This document shows, piece after piece, positions 24,831 to 34,023 of a stretch of 64,000 bases of DNA. The position numbers and the translations under genes are program-made. This stretch comes from Alteromonas sp. 5E99-2 (GTDB lineage Bacteria > Pseudomonadota > Gammaproteobacteria > Enterobacterales > Alteromonadaceae). Under the pieces are notes generated by a model. It was not told where the DNA came from, did not search any database, and saw only the letters and a program-made list of their open reading frames with translations. The stretch is from assembly GCF_017368475.1 (NCBI RefSeq), contig NZ_JAFNJE010000006.1:140104-204103 (forward strand), written 5' to 3'. The number at the start of each line of letters is the position of its first letter. The first letter of the stretch is position 1.

Positions 24831-25456
24831 TGAAAAGACTGTTATCAAAGCCCTTACGCATATCAAATAACGTACGTGTTACTGCTAAAACCCTAATACA
24901 TTTAATTGTATTGGGGTATTTGGGAGGGCTGTTTTATTTTGGGCTAAACGATGCGCTGGGTGCTGACCCGGTAAAAACGCTTATTCACAATTCAGGCTTA
25001 ACAGCGGTTATATTATTGCTTATTACCCTTGTGATCTCTCCGCTAGCTCAGCGTCTACCTTGCGCTGACTTAATGAAATTTAGACGGCTATTTGGCGTGT
25101 ATGCGTTTTTTGCGGCCTTATATCACCTAGCCATATTTACCGTGTTTGATTTACAAATGAATATTGGCCTTCTTATTAGTGAAATAATAAGAAGACCTTA
25201 TATTACCGTAGGTTTAATTACATTCATTTTGCTACTTGCATTAAGTCTAACCTCATTCGATCGTATCAAACGAAAAATGGGTAAGCATTGGCAAAGCCTA
25301 CACAATTACGTTTATTTGACCTTGTTTTTAGCGTTATTGCATTTTAGTTGGTCAGAAAAGACCTTATTACAAACATCGCTTTACTACTGGCTGGTAGCAT
25401 TTGTTGTCATGACGACAAGAAGCATGAAAATAAAGCGTTTATTCAAGTTTAAATAA
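24830..25456 (+). CDS. msrQ: MsrQ, heme-binding membrane subunit of MsrPQ
   Basis: Inner-membrane b-heme protein (YedZ), 208 residues, that passes electrons from the quinone pool to MsrP. Five to six hydrophobic helices contain conserved histidines: LYHLAIFTVFD, HWQSLHNYVYLTLFLALLHF. DALGADPVKTLIHNSG (about 39-54) and FRRLFGVYAFFAALYHL are family signatures. Translationally coupled to msrP (TAATGA). Confidence 0.95.
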   Translation: MKRLLSKPLRISNNVRVTAKTLIHLIVLGYLGGLFYFGLNDALGADPVKTLIHNSGLTAVILLLITLVISPLAQRLPCADLMKFRRLFGVYAFFAALYHLAIFTVFDLQMNIGLLISEIIRRPYITVGLITFILLLALSLTSFDRIKRKMGKHWQSLHNYVYLTLFLALLHFSWSEKTLLQTSLYYWLVAFVVMTTRSMKIKRLFKFK

Positions 25457-25526
25457 TCAATAAAAACATAAAGATAAAATACACATAATCATTATTTGAG
25501 CAATTTGTTCAAAAAAAACACTTGCA

Positions 25527-25561
25527 TGTATGGGCATACAGTATTACTGTATGCCCATACA
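25527..25561. promoter_or_regulatory. 35-bp perfect palindrome with two mirrored LexA-like boxes
   Basis: Arms TGTATGGGCATACAGTA (25527-25543) and TACTGTATGCCCATACA (25545-25561) are exact complements around one T. Each arm extends into a LexA-type box of form (C/A)TGT-N8-ACA(G/C): ATGT-N8-ACAG at 25526-25541 and CTGT-N8-ACAC at 25547-25562, each one base off CTGT-N8-ACAG. The site is 22-28 bp before the SulA-like start, covering a likely promoter. Confidence 0.7.
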
Positions 25562-25588
25562 CTGTATAAATTAACAAGGTTTATGATT

Positions 25589-25921
25589 ATGCAAAATGTT
25601 CTCACACTTCCTATTACTCATAAAAACCATTCAGCTTTAAAGCAAAAAAGCTGGTCTTATTTGTTAGCGGATTCTCTGGCGTTTAATAAAGAAGTTGATT
25701 ACGGCATACGCATTCAAAAGCCATGCTCTGAAAACATTCCTAAGTGGATAGAAAAAATTGTAGTGAGCGGACAATGCAGTTCTATTTACGTAGAAAATTT
25801 GAAGCTAAAAAAATCAGATAAACTTTTTATTGAAGGTTTGTGCCATAAGCACAATGTGAGCTTGTTCAGCATATCTGTTGTAAAAGGCGCTAATGCAAAG
25901 GTAGTACAAGGACCTTGGTAA
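25589..25921 (+). CDS. SulA-like SOS cell-division inhibitor
   Basis: About 110 residues from ATG 25589 (AAGG 9 bp upstream); an in-frame ATG at 25583 is the alternative. KWIEKIVVSGQCSSIYVENLKLKK and LFIEGLCHKHNVSLFSISVVKG resemble the core of SulA, which blocks FtsZ during the SOS response. It is shorter than the 169-residue E. coli SulA, as often in marine relatives. The LexA-like palindrome at its promoter supports the call more strongly than the protein itself. An intrinsic terminator follows. Confidence 0.65.
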   Translation: MQNVLTLPITHKNHSALKQKSWSYLLADSLAFNKEVDYGIRIQKPCSENIPKWIEKIVVSGQCSSIYVENLKLKKSDKLFIEGLCHKHNVSLFSISVVKGANAKVVQGPW

Positions 25922-25931
25922 AATTCAGACA

Positions 25932-25963
25932 AAAAAAGAAGAGCACATGTGCTCTTCTTTTTT
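25932..25963. terminator. Bidirectional terminator, 32-bp perfect palindrome
   Basis: AAAAAAGAAGAGCACA (25932-25947) is followed directly by its complement TGTGCTCTTCTTTTTT. It separates the converging SulA-like and TorF-family genes and has A- and T-runs at its ends, so it works in both directions. Confidence 0.85.
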
Positions 25964-25985
25964 GAATAGATTATTTTCTTAGCGA

Positions 25986-26717
25986 TTAAAGCGCGAAATC
26001 TACTGCGTAACCAACAACAAATTTAACTTCGTCATTGTCTAGACCGTCTGGACCAGCATCTTCAAGATCAGTCGTAGTTACAGTGAAGCTAAAGCCATCT
26101 TTAGCAAGGCTTACGCTGTAATCAAAGTAACCATTTTCAACACCGTTAAAGGCTTCACTGAAGTCACCATCTTGGAAACCAATGTGTAAACCAAGCTCTA
26201 GACCTTCTTTAATTTCGTATGCGTAGTCAGCAGAGAAATAGAATGCGCTCGCGAAATCAAAGTTTTGCTCGTCACCACTTGGAGAGAAACCTTCATCGGC
26301 TTCAGTGTTAGCTAGTAAATAAGCTGTGAAAGTGAAATTGTTGAAACCGATAGAACCATAGATTTCACCGAAATCAAACTCAGCTTCTGAATCGTAGTTG
26401 TAGTAAAGGTAACCGATGTCGTAAGTAAAAGTATCCGTTTCGCCTGCATAACCAAAGTAAATGTCATGCTCATATGAGAATACATCGTCTGCCGCATACT
26501 GAACATTTGATGCCCAAGTACCTGCATAAAAACCAGATTCACTTGTGTAGTCAATACCACCTTGAACAGCTGGTTCATTAGTAGTCTGAGTAAGACCACG
26601 CCAAATATAGTTATTTGTTACAGATGCATTTGCACTCCATTCAGCTTGTGCTGAAAAACATGCAAGTACACTTGCAGAAAGCGCTGCAAACTTAAAAATA
26701 CCTTGTGATGCTTTCAT
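25986..26717 (-). CDS. TorF-family putative porin
   Basis: Outer-membrane beta-barrel protein of the TIGR02001/TorF group, 243 residues. Signal peptide 1-25 (ending CFSAQA). The mature start WSANASVTNNYIWRGLTQT and AVQGGIDYTSESGFYAGTW (about 49-67) are the family hallmarks, followed by alternating aromatic beta strands and a C-terminal VGYAVDFAL strand. It is thought to form a channel for small solutes; the substrate is unknown. Strong codon regularity and the long AT-rich leader (26718-26960) suggest high expression. Confidence 0.9.
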   Translation of the reverse strand: MKASQGIFKFAALSASVLACFSAQAEWSANASVTNNYIWRGLTQTTNEPAVQGGIDYTSESGFYAGTWASNVQYAADDVFSYEHDIYFGYAGETDTFTYDIGYLYYNYDSEAEFDFGEIYGSIGFNNFTFTAYLLANTEADEGFSPSGDEQNFDFASAFYFSADYAYEIKEGLELGLHIGFQDGDFSEAFNGVENGYFDYSVSLAKDGFSFTVTTTDLEDAGPDGLDNDEVKFVVGYAVDFAL

Positions 26718-26964
26718 CTTATACTCTCTCCGTTGATGTGTGATAAGTGTAAAAACTATTACTTCTTGTTGTTATTTCTAAATATTAAATAAAAGGATGA
26801 TTCTTAAACTATTCATCCTAATTTTGATAAAAATAAATAACTTTATTTTTAAATATTCTCACATAAATAATAATTATGCTAATTTTTAGAATAAAAAATT
26901 GCTATTTTGCAACAAAATAGCAACATTGTGAATGAAGTGTAAACTCAATTAAAATACCATTTAC

Positions 26965-26986
26965 AAAAAAGAGGCTTTCGCCTCTT
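26965..26986 (-). terminator. Intrinsic terminator of the EF-hand gene
   Basis: On the minus strand, AAGAGGC-GAAA-GCCTCTT followed by six T. The hairpin overlaps the stop codon of the EF-hand gene (26985-26987). Confidence 0.75.
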
Positions 26987-27227
26987 AATATTCCCACCAA
27001 CCTTCTTGCCACCAGGTCAGGAATTCGTCAAAGTCGATAAAACCGTCGTCGTTTTCATCAATTAACTTAAACCCTTCCTCAACAACACTCACCTTCGTTT
27101 TTGGTGAAAGGCATGTAAGAAGTTCAACGAACTCCGATAGTTCAATTTGACCATTGCCATCTCTATCGAAAAACGCAAATTCTTTTCGAATTTCACTGAT
27201 TTTTTCAGCTGATAATTGTGTATCCAT
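26985..27227 (-). CDS. Small EF-hand calcium-binding protein
   Basis: 80 residues from ATG 27227, chosen because AAGGA lies 8 bp upstream; a TTG six codons earlier is not needed. Two canonical EF-hand loops are present: DRDGNGQIELSE and DENDDGFIDFDE, each with Asp/Asn at positions 1, 3, 5 and Glu at 12. No signal peptide, so cytoplasmic. It ends in a Trp-rich tail (WWQEGWWEY). Probably a calcium sensor; the partner is unknown. Confidence 0.9.
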   Translation of the reverse strand: MDTQLSAEKISEIRKEFAFFDRDGNGQIELSEFVELLTCLSPKTKVSVVEEGFKLIDENDDGFIDFDEFLTWWQEGWWEY

Positions 27228-27283
27228 AGGTAAATTCCTTGGCAATTCAAAGTAATAAGTGTACCTGCACGTATTAGTTCTGT

Positions 27284-28273
27284 CTATCCCTGTTTAGCGC
27301 TTAGGGCTCTAGCTCTTTGTGCTTGCGCTTTTTCCGTACGTCGTTTCACCGTTAAGTCGTGAGCTTCGGTTCCAACGTGATGCTCATTTCGCTGACTCGC
27401 CAACTGAACTTGTTTTTCTCTTTCCCTAAAGCGCGAAATTTGTTCTTCAGTATGTGTTCCAAAGCAATGTGGACAACTAACCCCAGCCTCATATTGAGCT
27501 GATTTTTTGTCTTCTTGAGTGATGGGTAAGCGACAAGCATAACATTGATCATATTTACTTTTTTCAAGGTCGTGGTTTACTGCAACACGGTTATCAAAAA
27601 CGAAGCAATCCCCTTTCCACATGCTTTCTTCTTTTGGCACATCTTCTAAATACTTAAGTATGCCACCTTCCAAATGGTACACTTCTTCAAACCCCTGCTC
27701 TTTCAAATACGCAGTGGATTTTTCACAACGTATTCCCCCTGTACAAAACATAGCAACTTTTTTTTGTTTCGCAGGATCCATATTGTTTTTTACGTAATCA
27801 GGGAATTCTCTGAAACTATCGGTATTTGGATTCGTAGCATTTTCAAACGTACCTATGTCAATTTCATAGCCGTTGCGTGTGTCAATAACGGTAACCTCAG
27901 GGTCACTGATCAAGGCATTCCACTCACTAGGCTTCACATAAGAGCCTACAGTTCGCCGAGGATCTATACCTTCAACTCCCATAGTTACGATTTCTTTTTT
28001 CAGCTTCACTTTTGTGCGGTAAAAAGGTTGTTCGTCGTGCAGTGATTCTTTAAATGATATTGGATTGATACGCTCGTCTGAATTCAGCCAAGCTAATAAG
28101 TTATCAATCCCTTTACGGGGGCCAGAAACCGTACCATTAATACCTTCATTAGCTAGCAGTAAGGTACCTTTTATTTGATTTTCACGCATGACATCATGAA
28201 GAGGCGCGCGCATAGATTCAAAGTTTTCAAGTGCGACAAATTTGTACATCGCACAAACGATTGTTTTTTCCAT
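27284..28273 (-). CDS. trhO: TrhO, tRNA uridine(34) hydroxylase (rhodanese-like)
   Basis: 329 residues, family formerly YceA. The N-terminal acylphosphatase-like domain contains [16 protein letters not shown] (36-51); the rhodanese domain contains [12 protein letters not shown] with the active-site C177 and a second Cys at 183. A C-terminal region has CxxC pairs ([15 protein letters not shown]). It performs oxygen-dependent 5-hydroxylation of U34 in certain tRNAs. Monocistronic, with its own ATG. Confidence 0.95.
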   Translation of the reverse strand: MEKTIVCAMYKFVALENFESMRAPLHDVMRENQIKGTLLLANEGINGTVSGPRKGIDNLLAWLNSDERINPISFKESLHDEQPFYRTKVKLKKEIVTMGVEGIDPRRTVGSYVKPSEWNALISDPEVTVIDTRNGYEIDIGTFENATNPNTDSFREFPDYVKNNMDPAKQKKVAMFCTGGIRCEKSTAYLKEQGFEEVYHLEGGILKYLEDVPKEESMWKGDCFVFDNRVAVNHDLEKSKYDQCYACRLPITQEDKKSAQYEAGVSCPHCFGTHTEEQISRFREREKQVQLASQRNEHHVGTEAHDLTVKRRTEKAQAQRARALSAKQG

Positions 28274-28326
28274 TGTAGTATCCTTTGCGAATTGGAACGT
28301 AAAACCAGAGCAAAAATTCGCGCGGA

Positions 28327-28854
28327 CTATAGCATAGCTTGGGAAGCTTCAACAACATCTACAAGTAGTGTTGCGTCTGTATCTAAAGGCAAATGTATTG
28401 CATCCTCATCAACCTCTTCAGCCAGTCCCCATTGCGTAGACAAAGCACAATTTGTTTTAATGCTTTGTTCAATATGATTGGCATCGTCTTTATAGTGAAG
28501 TGGTAAGGGGTGTAAACATTCTTGTAACCAGGCTGCAGTTTGCTCTCCTTCGCTTCTCAAGTTACTTTGAATTAATGAATTCTGTTCCGCTTCAGAAGAA
28601 TATGAAAATCTAGCACGGCGATAGTGATTTAACGCATTTAACTTATCTTCTAATGATTTTTCATCATGGCCGTTTTCACGGATTTTAGGGGCAACTTTAC
28701 AAAGTGATTCATGCATTGCTAAATACAGATTGAATAACTTTGAATCACCTGCACTATCAGCCAGAGCACTGCTCCACTCAAATGCAATGTAATCTAGCGC
28801 ACTGTTTCCTTTTACTGTGTTTACGTTTGTGGACTTTACGTCTGTGGACAACAT
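28327..28854 (-). CDS. Conserved-looking protein of unknown function
   Basis: 175 residues, acidic, soluble, no signal peptide or membrane segment. Helical N-terminal half ([31 protein letters not shown]) and an acidic C-terminus ([20 protein letters not shown]). I do not recognise the family. It lies between trhO and, divergently, the response regulator, sharing a 111-bp gap with the latter. Confidence 0.6.
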   Translation of the reverse strand: MLSTDVKSTNVNTVKGNSALDYIAFEWSSALADSAGDSKLFNLYLAMHESLCKVAPKIRENGHDEKSLEDKLNALNHYRRARFSYSSEAEQNSLIQSNLRSEGEQTAAWLQECLHPLPLHYKDDANHIEQSIKTNCALSTQWGLAEEVDEDAIHLPLDTDATLLVDVVEASQAML

Positions 28855-28965
28855 ATTTATTCTTTATTTTTTAATTACACTCTTTTATCGACATAAAGCA
28901 CAGGAAACTTGAGAAATAGCGTATTTTCTACCAAGATTAACAAAGACAAGCGATGACGAGCTCTA

Positions 28966-30618
28966 ATGACGGCGTTTACTTTTACAAATAAAAATATACT
29001 GATAATTGAAGACCAACGCCCCTTTCTAATGTTGTTGCGTGGCTTGCTACAAAGTTTGGGGGCCAAAGACGTTATCTCATGCGCAAACGCAGAAAAGGCA
29101 ACAAACCTTTGTAGAAAAAATGTATTCGATATCATTATTTCAGATCTACACCTTGGCAGCGGCCGCAAAAATGGGTTTGAGCTAATAGAAGAGTTACGTA
29201 TAAAAAAATGGCTAAAGCCTCAGTCTATTTATATGATTATCAGTGCTGATAGTGCTCGCCCTATGGTTATGGGTTCGGTAGAACGACGCCCCGATGACTA
29301 TTTAGTGAAACCTTTTTCCCAAGCCCAATTAAAAGCGCGTTTAGTCCGTGCTTGGAATAAGCGTCAATTCCTAGCCCCCATTTTCGTTGCCGCAAACAAA
29401 GGGCAAGTGCAACAAGCCATCGATATAACCATTGATTTAATAAATACAAACTCAAATTATAAGAACCAATGCCTTCAAATTCTGATTGAGCTTTATTGGC
29501 GAACCCAAGATTATGATTCCGCAATGGCATTATTCACGAAAGAGCCAGGTTTACGGTCTGCATTATGGGCGCAAGTCGCCCGAGCAAAAACACAACTAGC
29601 ACTCAAACAGTATAATGAGACCATTAATTCGGCTTCCATTTTAATTAAAAAAAATAAATTTTGTGTCGAAGCCTATGATTTACTCGCAGACGCTCAATCC
29701 GCACTAGATCAACCAGAAAGTGCTATTTTAACGATTCAAGATGCACTAAAAATTTCGCCTTACAATCTAGAGCGCCAATTTACCGCATCTCGTATAGCAA
29801 GAGAGTACGGTGACTATGAACTTGTCACGCAAACGTGTTTGTCAATTTGGGAACAATCTAAACGCTCTGTACACCAATCGTCTCGGCATTGGTGTGGATA
29901 TATTCGCAGTTTGCTAGAAGCCGCAGAACAAGCAACAGAAAAGAAATTTAAGAATAAATATCAACAAGAAGCATTGCTTGCCATGCAACGGAGCAAATTT
30001 GATGACACTTTGGCGAGAATAAATGACGATTTTGACATAGAGCTATATGAAAATTTGATCAATGCACGTATCAATGTCATTGATGGAAAGCTAATAGAAG
30101 CAAAACGAATGTTATCTCAATCACAATTGGATATCGATTCTCGATTTAGTGAATTTCCAGCATTTTATGCACCAGACAGTATTCACACACTGCTAAAAAT
30201 AGGTGAATATGAGGAAGCCCTTTTATTACAAGATCGGTTGGAAAAAGAAGCAACAGAACTAGACCCAAATAGTGCCTTTGCTATTGAACAAGCAAAAAAA
30301 GAAGTAAAAGATAAGCAAGGGTCCTATGCTGAACTTAATCGCAAAGGGATCAAACTGTATCAAGAAGGTAAATTCGTTAAAGCCAAAAGTATCTTTGAAC
30401 AAGCCCAGGATATTGCGCCAGTCAATACCGGTGTCGCCTTGAATTTATTGCAGTGTTTATTAAAAATAATGCAGCAAAGTGAAAAGAAAAAGGTAGATCC
30501 TCTATACGCCCGTGAATGTCGCAAAGTATTTCGCATAGTTGATGGGATGCCTCTTACTGGGCAACATTTGCAAAAATTTGATACATTGTGTGAAGAGCTT
30601 TTACCCCTCATAAATTAG
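28966..30618 (+). CDS. Response regulator with C-terminal TPR repeats
   Basis: 550 residues: a receiver domain (about 9-130) with the acidic pair E15-D16, phosphoacceptor D60 (IIISDLHLG) and K115 (YLVKPFS), followed by a long helical region with tetratricopeptide-like repeats (for example ALWAQVARAKTQLALKQYNE and GIKLYQEGKFVKAKSIFEQA). There is no DNA-binding or enzymatic output, so the output is probably protein-protein interaction. No histidine kinase is adjacent. A small lipoprotein gene follows after 9 bp. Confidence 0.88.
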   Translation: MTAFTFTNKNILIIEDQRPFLMLLRGLLQSLGAKDVISCANAEKATNLCRKNVFDIIISDLHLGSGRKNGFELIEELRIKKWLKPQSIYMIISADSARPMVMGSVERRPDDYLVKPFSQAQLKARLVRAWNKRQFLAPIFVAANKGQVQQAIDITIDLINTNSNYKNQCLQILIELYWRTQDYDSAMALFTKEPGLRSALWAQVARAKTQLALKQYNETINSASILIKKNKFCVEAYDLLADAQSALDQPESAILTIQDALKISPYNLERQFTASRIAREYGDYELVTQTCLSIWEQSKRSVHQSSRHWCGYIRSLLEAAEQATEKKFKNKYQQEALLAMQRSKFDDTLARINDDFDIELYENLINARINVIDGKLIEAKRMLSQSQLDIDSRFSEFPAFYAPDSIHTLLKIGEYEEALLLQDRLEKEATELDPNSAFAIEQAKKEVKDKQGSYAELNRKGIKLYQEGKFVKAKSIFEQAQDIAPVNTGVALNLLQCLLKIMQQSEKKKVDPLYARECRKVFRIVDGMPLTGQHLQKFDTLCEELLPLIN

Positions 30619-30627
30619 GAATTAAGA

Positions 30628-30918
30628 ATGAAATTCAAATATGGCATCGCCCCAGCTTTATTGGCATTGATAGTGGGCTGCTCTTCAAAATCACCTTGTG
30701 AGGATGTGCTTGAAGTCAAGCGCCAAGAACTTGAGTGTAAACGATTACAAGCTGCATCAAATTCGAAAAACTTACAACAGGCCGGTGTAGCAAAGTCTCG
30801 TTTTAAAGCTGAGTGTGAGAACCTGCGCTATTATAGAGATGATTACGACACAATTTGTAAAGGTGAGCAAAAGCCTATTGGCGAACCTCAAACTGCTCCC
30901 GCGGTAAAGCAAGATTAA
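30628..30918 (+). CDS. Small lipoprotein of unknown function
   Basis: 96 residues with a lipoprotein signal peptide: hydrophobic core then LIVGC (lipobox Cys at about 18). The mature part is charged, coiled-coil-like and contains several cysteines (CEDVLEVKRQELECKRLQ). AGGA lies 8 bp before the ATG. Probably cotranscribed with the TPR response regulator. I do not recognise the family. Confidence 0.75.
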   Translation: MKFKYGIAPALLALIVGCSSKSPCEDVLEVKRQELECKRLQAASNSKNLQQAGVAKSRFKAECENLRYYRDDYDTICKGEQKPIGEPQTAPAVKQD

Positions 30919-31023
30919 CTTATTTTACAAATAAAATTTTTGGAACAATTTGAAAGTTATACAAAGACGAAACGGTCAGGTTTAGTAGTCTAGAATTAAC
31001 TTTCGTCAACACTAGGAAACGAT

Positions 31024-31326
31024 ATGAAAAATGCAATTGCTTTATCAGCTGCTCTCACTGCTGCAGTATCTCTAGGTACAAGTGCACCGGCTTCTGCTGA
31101 AGGTGAGAAGGTTCGCAAAGAGAAATGCTATGGTGTATCACTAGCGGGTCAAAATGCCTGTGCTAACATCCAAGGTACGCATAGCTGCGCGGGACTTTCA
31201 ACAACAGATAACGATCCTGGTGAGTGGCGCTTAGTGACTGCAGGTTTATGTGAAGACTTAGGTGGTTTTGATAGAACCGCAGCAAAAGAAAAAGTCACAA
31301 AAATGGCAATGGCCGAAAAATCCTAA
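31024..31326 (+). CDS. bufA1: Bufferin precursor BufA1 (DUF2282)
   Basis: 100 residues: signal peptide 1-25 (ending ASA) and a small Cys-containing core with C35, C46, C55 and C76 in KEKCYGVSLAGQNACAN, THSCAGLSTTDNDPGEW and GLCEDLGG, the DUF2282 pattern. Such proteins are precursors of bufferins, exported RiPPs whose cysteines are modified by an MNIO enzyme to bind copper. The next two genes encode that enzyme and its partner. AGGAAACGAT precedes the ATG. Copper as the target follows from the family, not from this sequence. Confidence 0.88.
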   Translation: MKNAIALSAALTAAVSLGTSAPASAEGEKVRKEKCYGVSLAGQNACANIQGTHSCAGLSTTDNDPGEWRLVTAGLCEDLGGFDRTAAKEKVTKMAMAEKS

Positions 31327-31342
31327 TCAAGGCTTGTGATTA

Positions 31343-32203
31343 ATGGTCGGTGTTGGCTTAAGGCATGAACACTATTTTGATGCAATAAATAATGTCGCTC
31401 CAATCGACTTTGTTGAAGTTCATGCTGAAAATTTCTTATCCGATGGCGGTGCTCCTCGCCATTTGCTAAGCCAAGCTAGGCAGTACTATGACCTTTCTAT
31501 CCATGCAACGTCTTTAGGCTTGGGTTCTGTGAGCCCTCCTGAACCAGAAATAGTGAGCCGCATCGCAGATCTCTGCGACACAATGAAACCCTTTTTATTT
31601 TCTGATCATGCTTGTTTTAATCGCGCAGAAGTTCATGGTAAACAATTACACACCGGTGATTTACTGCCATTGCGATTCAATCAAGCGTCGCTAGACATTT
31701 TATGTCGCCACGTCGATTTAGTGCAAAATACACTAGGCAGAACGCTGCTACTAGAAAACTTATCAAGTTATATTCCAAACCAAAATCAACATTTCGACGA
31801 GTTTGAGTTTCTTGCCAAACTAAGTCAAAAAACGGGCTGCAAACTGCTATTAGATCTTAATAATTTACTTGTTAATGAGCACAACACTCAAGTCATGAAT
31901 GGTCGCTCTGTTGAAGTAACGAACACCGTGCTTGAAAAAATAATGAATGATTTGCGATACCTTTCTACAGATATGATTGGGGAATATCATTTAGCCGGTA
32001 CCACATCGGTCGGTTCAACAGAACTCATGATAGATGATCACGCGAGACCTGTTTCTGAACCATGCTGGTCGCTTTACTCACAGGTGTTAAATGAATTTGG
32101 TATTAATCCCACATTGATAGAGTGGGATCAAAATTTACCCCCGTGGGCAGATTTAACCGCGTTAGCGATGAAAGCAAAAGCGATACAGCAAGATATAACA
32201 TGA
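31343..32203 (+). CDS. bufB: BufB, MNIO-family (DUF692) peptide-modifying enzyme
   Basis: 286-residue TIM-barrel multinuclear iron oxygenase. Conserved metal-site blocks are visible: FVEVHAENF (24-32), SIHATSLGLG, LFSDHACFN (about 90-98), LLLENLSSY, LLLDLNNLLVN and GEYHLAG. In bufferin operons it converts precursor cysteines to oxazolone-type or related heterocycles. It starts 17 bp after bufA1 and overlaps bufC by 4 bp (ATGA), so the three genes form one operon. Confidence 0.92.
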   Translation: MVGVGLRHEHYFDAINNVAPIDFVEVHAENFLSDGGAPRHLLSQARQYYDLSIHATSLGLGSVSPPEPEIVSRIADLCDTMKPFLFSDHACFNRAEVHGKQLHTGDLLPLRFNQASLDILCRHVDLVQNTLGRTLLLENLSSYIPNQNQHFDEFEFLAKLSQKTGCKLLLDLNNLLVNEHNTQVMNGRSVEVTNTVLEKIMNDLRYLSTDMIGEYHLAGTTSVGSTELMIDDHARPVSEPCWSLYSQVLNEFGINPTLIEWDQNLPPWADLTALAMKAKAIQQDIT

Positions 32204-32982
32204 GCACAGAAACAGACTATCAATCTCAATTCGTCAGTGCGATTTTCAATCAAAGCAAAGCTGATTCAGTGGGCATGCAAATATACAAAAACAACTGGAT
32301 AGAAGGCGCACACAATGCACTTTCTATTAGCTTTCCAACGGTTAAAATTTTATTAGGTGATGCTAATTTCAGACTACTTTGTCGATTTGCTTGCCAATCA
32401 ATACCAAAAAAAAGTTATAACTGGGAAGAATGGAGTATTCCCAACACTTTCGTCACTGTTGTATCTGACTTTCTTCGTTTGCAAAATACAACGGGCCTTA
32501 ACTATGTGGCTGAATGTGCAAAGCTCGATGAAATGCTCTTTATCAATCAAAAAGCAATCGACCCGATAATCAAGGTAGATTTGCTGAACAGCCTAGGTCA
32601 GGCTAATCCAGACAAAACCATTTTTACCGTTTCTAAAGCAACTCAGTTAGGCACCTTTTCATTTCCTGCAGACAAGGTGTATAAACACGCTCACTTAAAC
32701 GAGGGAAATATTGCTGAAATTCAACAGCAATTAATCACACCAAGTAGCTACTTTATTCAGGTGAGCCGATCAGCGTTGAGCCCTTCAGGCGTCGACAGGT
32801 CAGAATTTCGCGCAAGTATAAGCCCGTTGTCTCGGCAAGAATTTATACTGTTCGACATGGTCAACAAAGGCCATTCCATTACGTCACTTTTCGAAACTGC
32901 AAACGACATGAATATGGATTTCACTGCGTGGCTCGGAGATGCTATTAGCAAGGATGTTATCATTGGATCCACAACCATTTAG
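32200..32982 (+). CDS. bufC: BufC, DUF2063 partner protein of the MNIO enzyme
   Basis: 260 residues from ATG 32200, which overlaps the bufB stop; an upstream in-frame start at 32122 would lie deep inside bufB. The N-terminal DUF2063 domain shows GMQIYKNNWIEGAHNALSIS and FPTVKILLGDANFRLLCRFA patterns. Members act as the recognition partner that delivers the precursor to the MNIO enzyme. The C-terminal half is variable. No DoxX-type BufD follows; the next gene is on the other strand. Confidence 0.88.
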   Translation: MSTETDYQSQFVSAIFNQSKADSVGMQIYKNNWIEGAHNALSISFPTVKILLGDANFRLLCRFACQSIPKKSYNWEEWSIPNTFVTVVSDFLRLQNTTGLNYVAECAKLDEMLFINQKAIDPIIKVDLLNSLGQANPDKTIFTVSKATQLGTFSFPADKVYKHAHLNEGNIAEIQQQLITPSSYFIQVSRSALSPSGVDRSEFRASISPLSRQEFILFDMVNKGHSITSLFETANDMNMDFTAWLGDAISKDVIIGSTTI

Positions 32983-33016
32983 CTAAGCTCGATTTCATCT
33001 CCCCTTTCCAATTAAT

Positions 33017-33922
33017 TTACACTCGTGTTTTAAACGGCCAGGTTTGAATCAATAAGCATAGAAAGACTAAAGCCATACCGAACCAGCCCACTGGGATAAA
33101 AGATTCACCAATAACCAACACTGCCAGTATGGCCGCAACCAAAGGTTCAATAAGAGTGATTAACGTCGCTTTGCTCGCATCTACCCACTTTAAACCGAAA
33201 GCAAACAACACGTAACCTAAATACATTGGAATAATAGCCATATACAAAGATACGAAAGTATTCGTGAAGTTTGAAAATAAATTTCCACCGGTAAACCATA
33301 AAGACGGCAGCAGCAGTAAAGCTGCACAGCCAAACATGGCTGACATTGCCGATTGTGAATGTATGCCCTTTTCAATTAAGTCTCTTGCTACCCAAGAGTA
33401 CAGTGCGTAACTTAAGCCTGCGAGAACACCTAAGGCAACCCCAAGGTTTTGCCAAAATGCATTGATTATTACCTCACTATTTTGTTCCTTGCCTAACACA
33501 AGGAAAACAATACCTATCATTCCAATTACAAAACTGACAATCCATTGAGCCGATATGTGCTTTTTACTGACAATACGCTCTAAAAGCGCTGTAAAAAATG
33601 GCGCTGTCGCTATGGATACAACAGTACCAATTGCCACACCTGACAAGCTCATGGAAGAATAAAATGCCAATGGGTAAATCGCTATTGATATAGCCCCTAG
33701 AAGTACGAATTTTAGCTGATAGAATAAGCTCTGACTGTCTATAAATAACTGTTTTCGAGCGGTAAAAACAAGCAATACACCTGCGTTTCCCATTGAGAAA
33801 GCACCAATGGCTAATGGACTGACGTCCACAGAGAAACTTGAAGCAGCACCTGTGGTTCCCCACAGCAAACTGGCCAACACAATAGCAAAAACACCTTTAA
33901 AAGAGCCGAACTGATACGCCAC
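33017..33922 (-). CDS. EamA/DMT-family inner-membrane transporter
   Basis: 301 residues with about ten hydrophobic helices in two EamA repeats; ASLLWGTTGAASSFSVDVSP (about 17-36) and the second-half start LAGLSYALYSWVARDLIE are typical. Family members export amino acids or other metabolites. It converges with the bufferin operon and is transcribed away from no obvious partner. Substrate unknown. Confidence 0.88.
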   Translation of the reverse strand: MAYQFGSFKGVFAIVLASLLWGTTGAASSFSVDVSPLAIGAFSMGNAGVLLVFTARKQLFIDSQSLFYQLKFVLLGAISIAIYPLAFYSSMSLSGVAIGTVVSIATAPFFTALLERIVSKKHISAQWIVSFVIGMIGIVFLVLGKEQNSEVIINAFWQNLGVALGVLAGLSYALYSWVARDLIEKGIHSQSAMSAMFGCAALLLLPSLWFTGGNLFSNFTNTFVSLYMAIIPMYLGYVLFAFGLKWVDASKATLITLIEPLVAAILAVLVIGESFIPVGWFGMALVFLCLLIQTWPFKTRV

Positions 33923-34023
33923 AAGTTAACCTTACTTCTATAGCTTTAATAGTGGAATTGTATGTGGTTGATGGAATATTTTTTTGACGATTCAGACGGT
34001 TTTATTAACAAAAACGACTTACC

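Noticed and set aside
27674..28045. 123-codon plus-strand frame opposite trhO
   Set aside because: TrhO motifs are complete on the minus strand; the plus-strand product resembles nothing and has no start signal.
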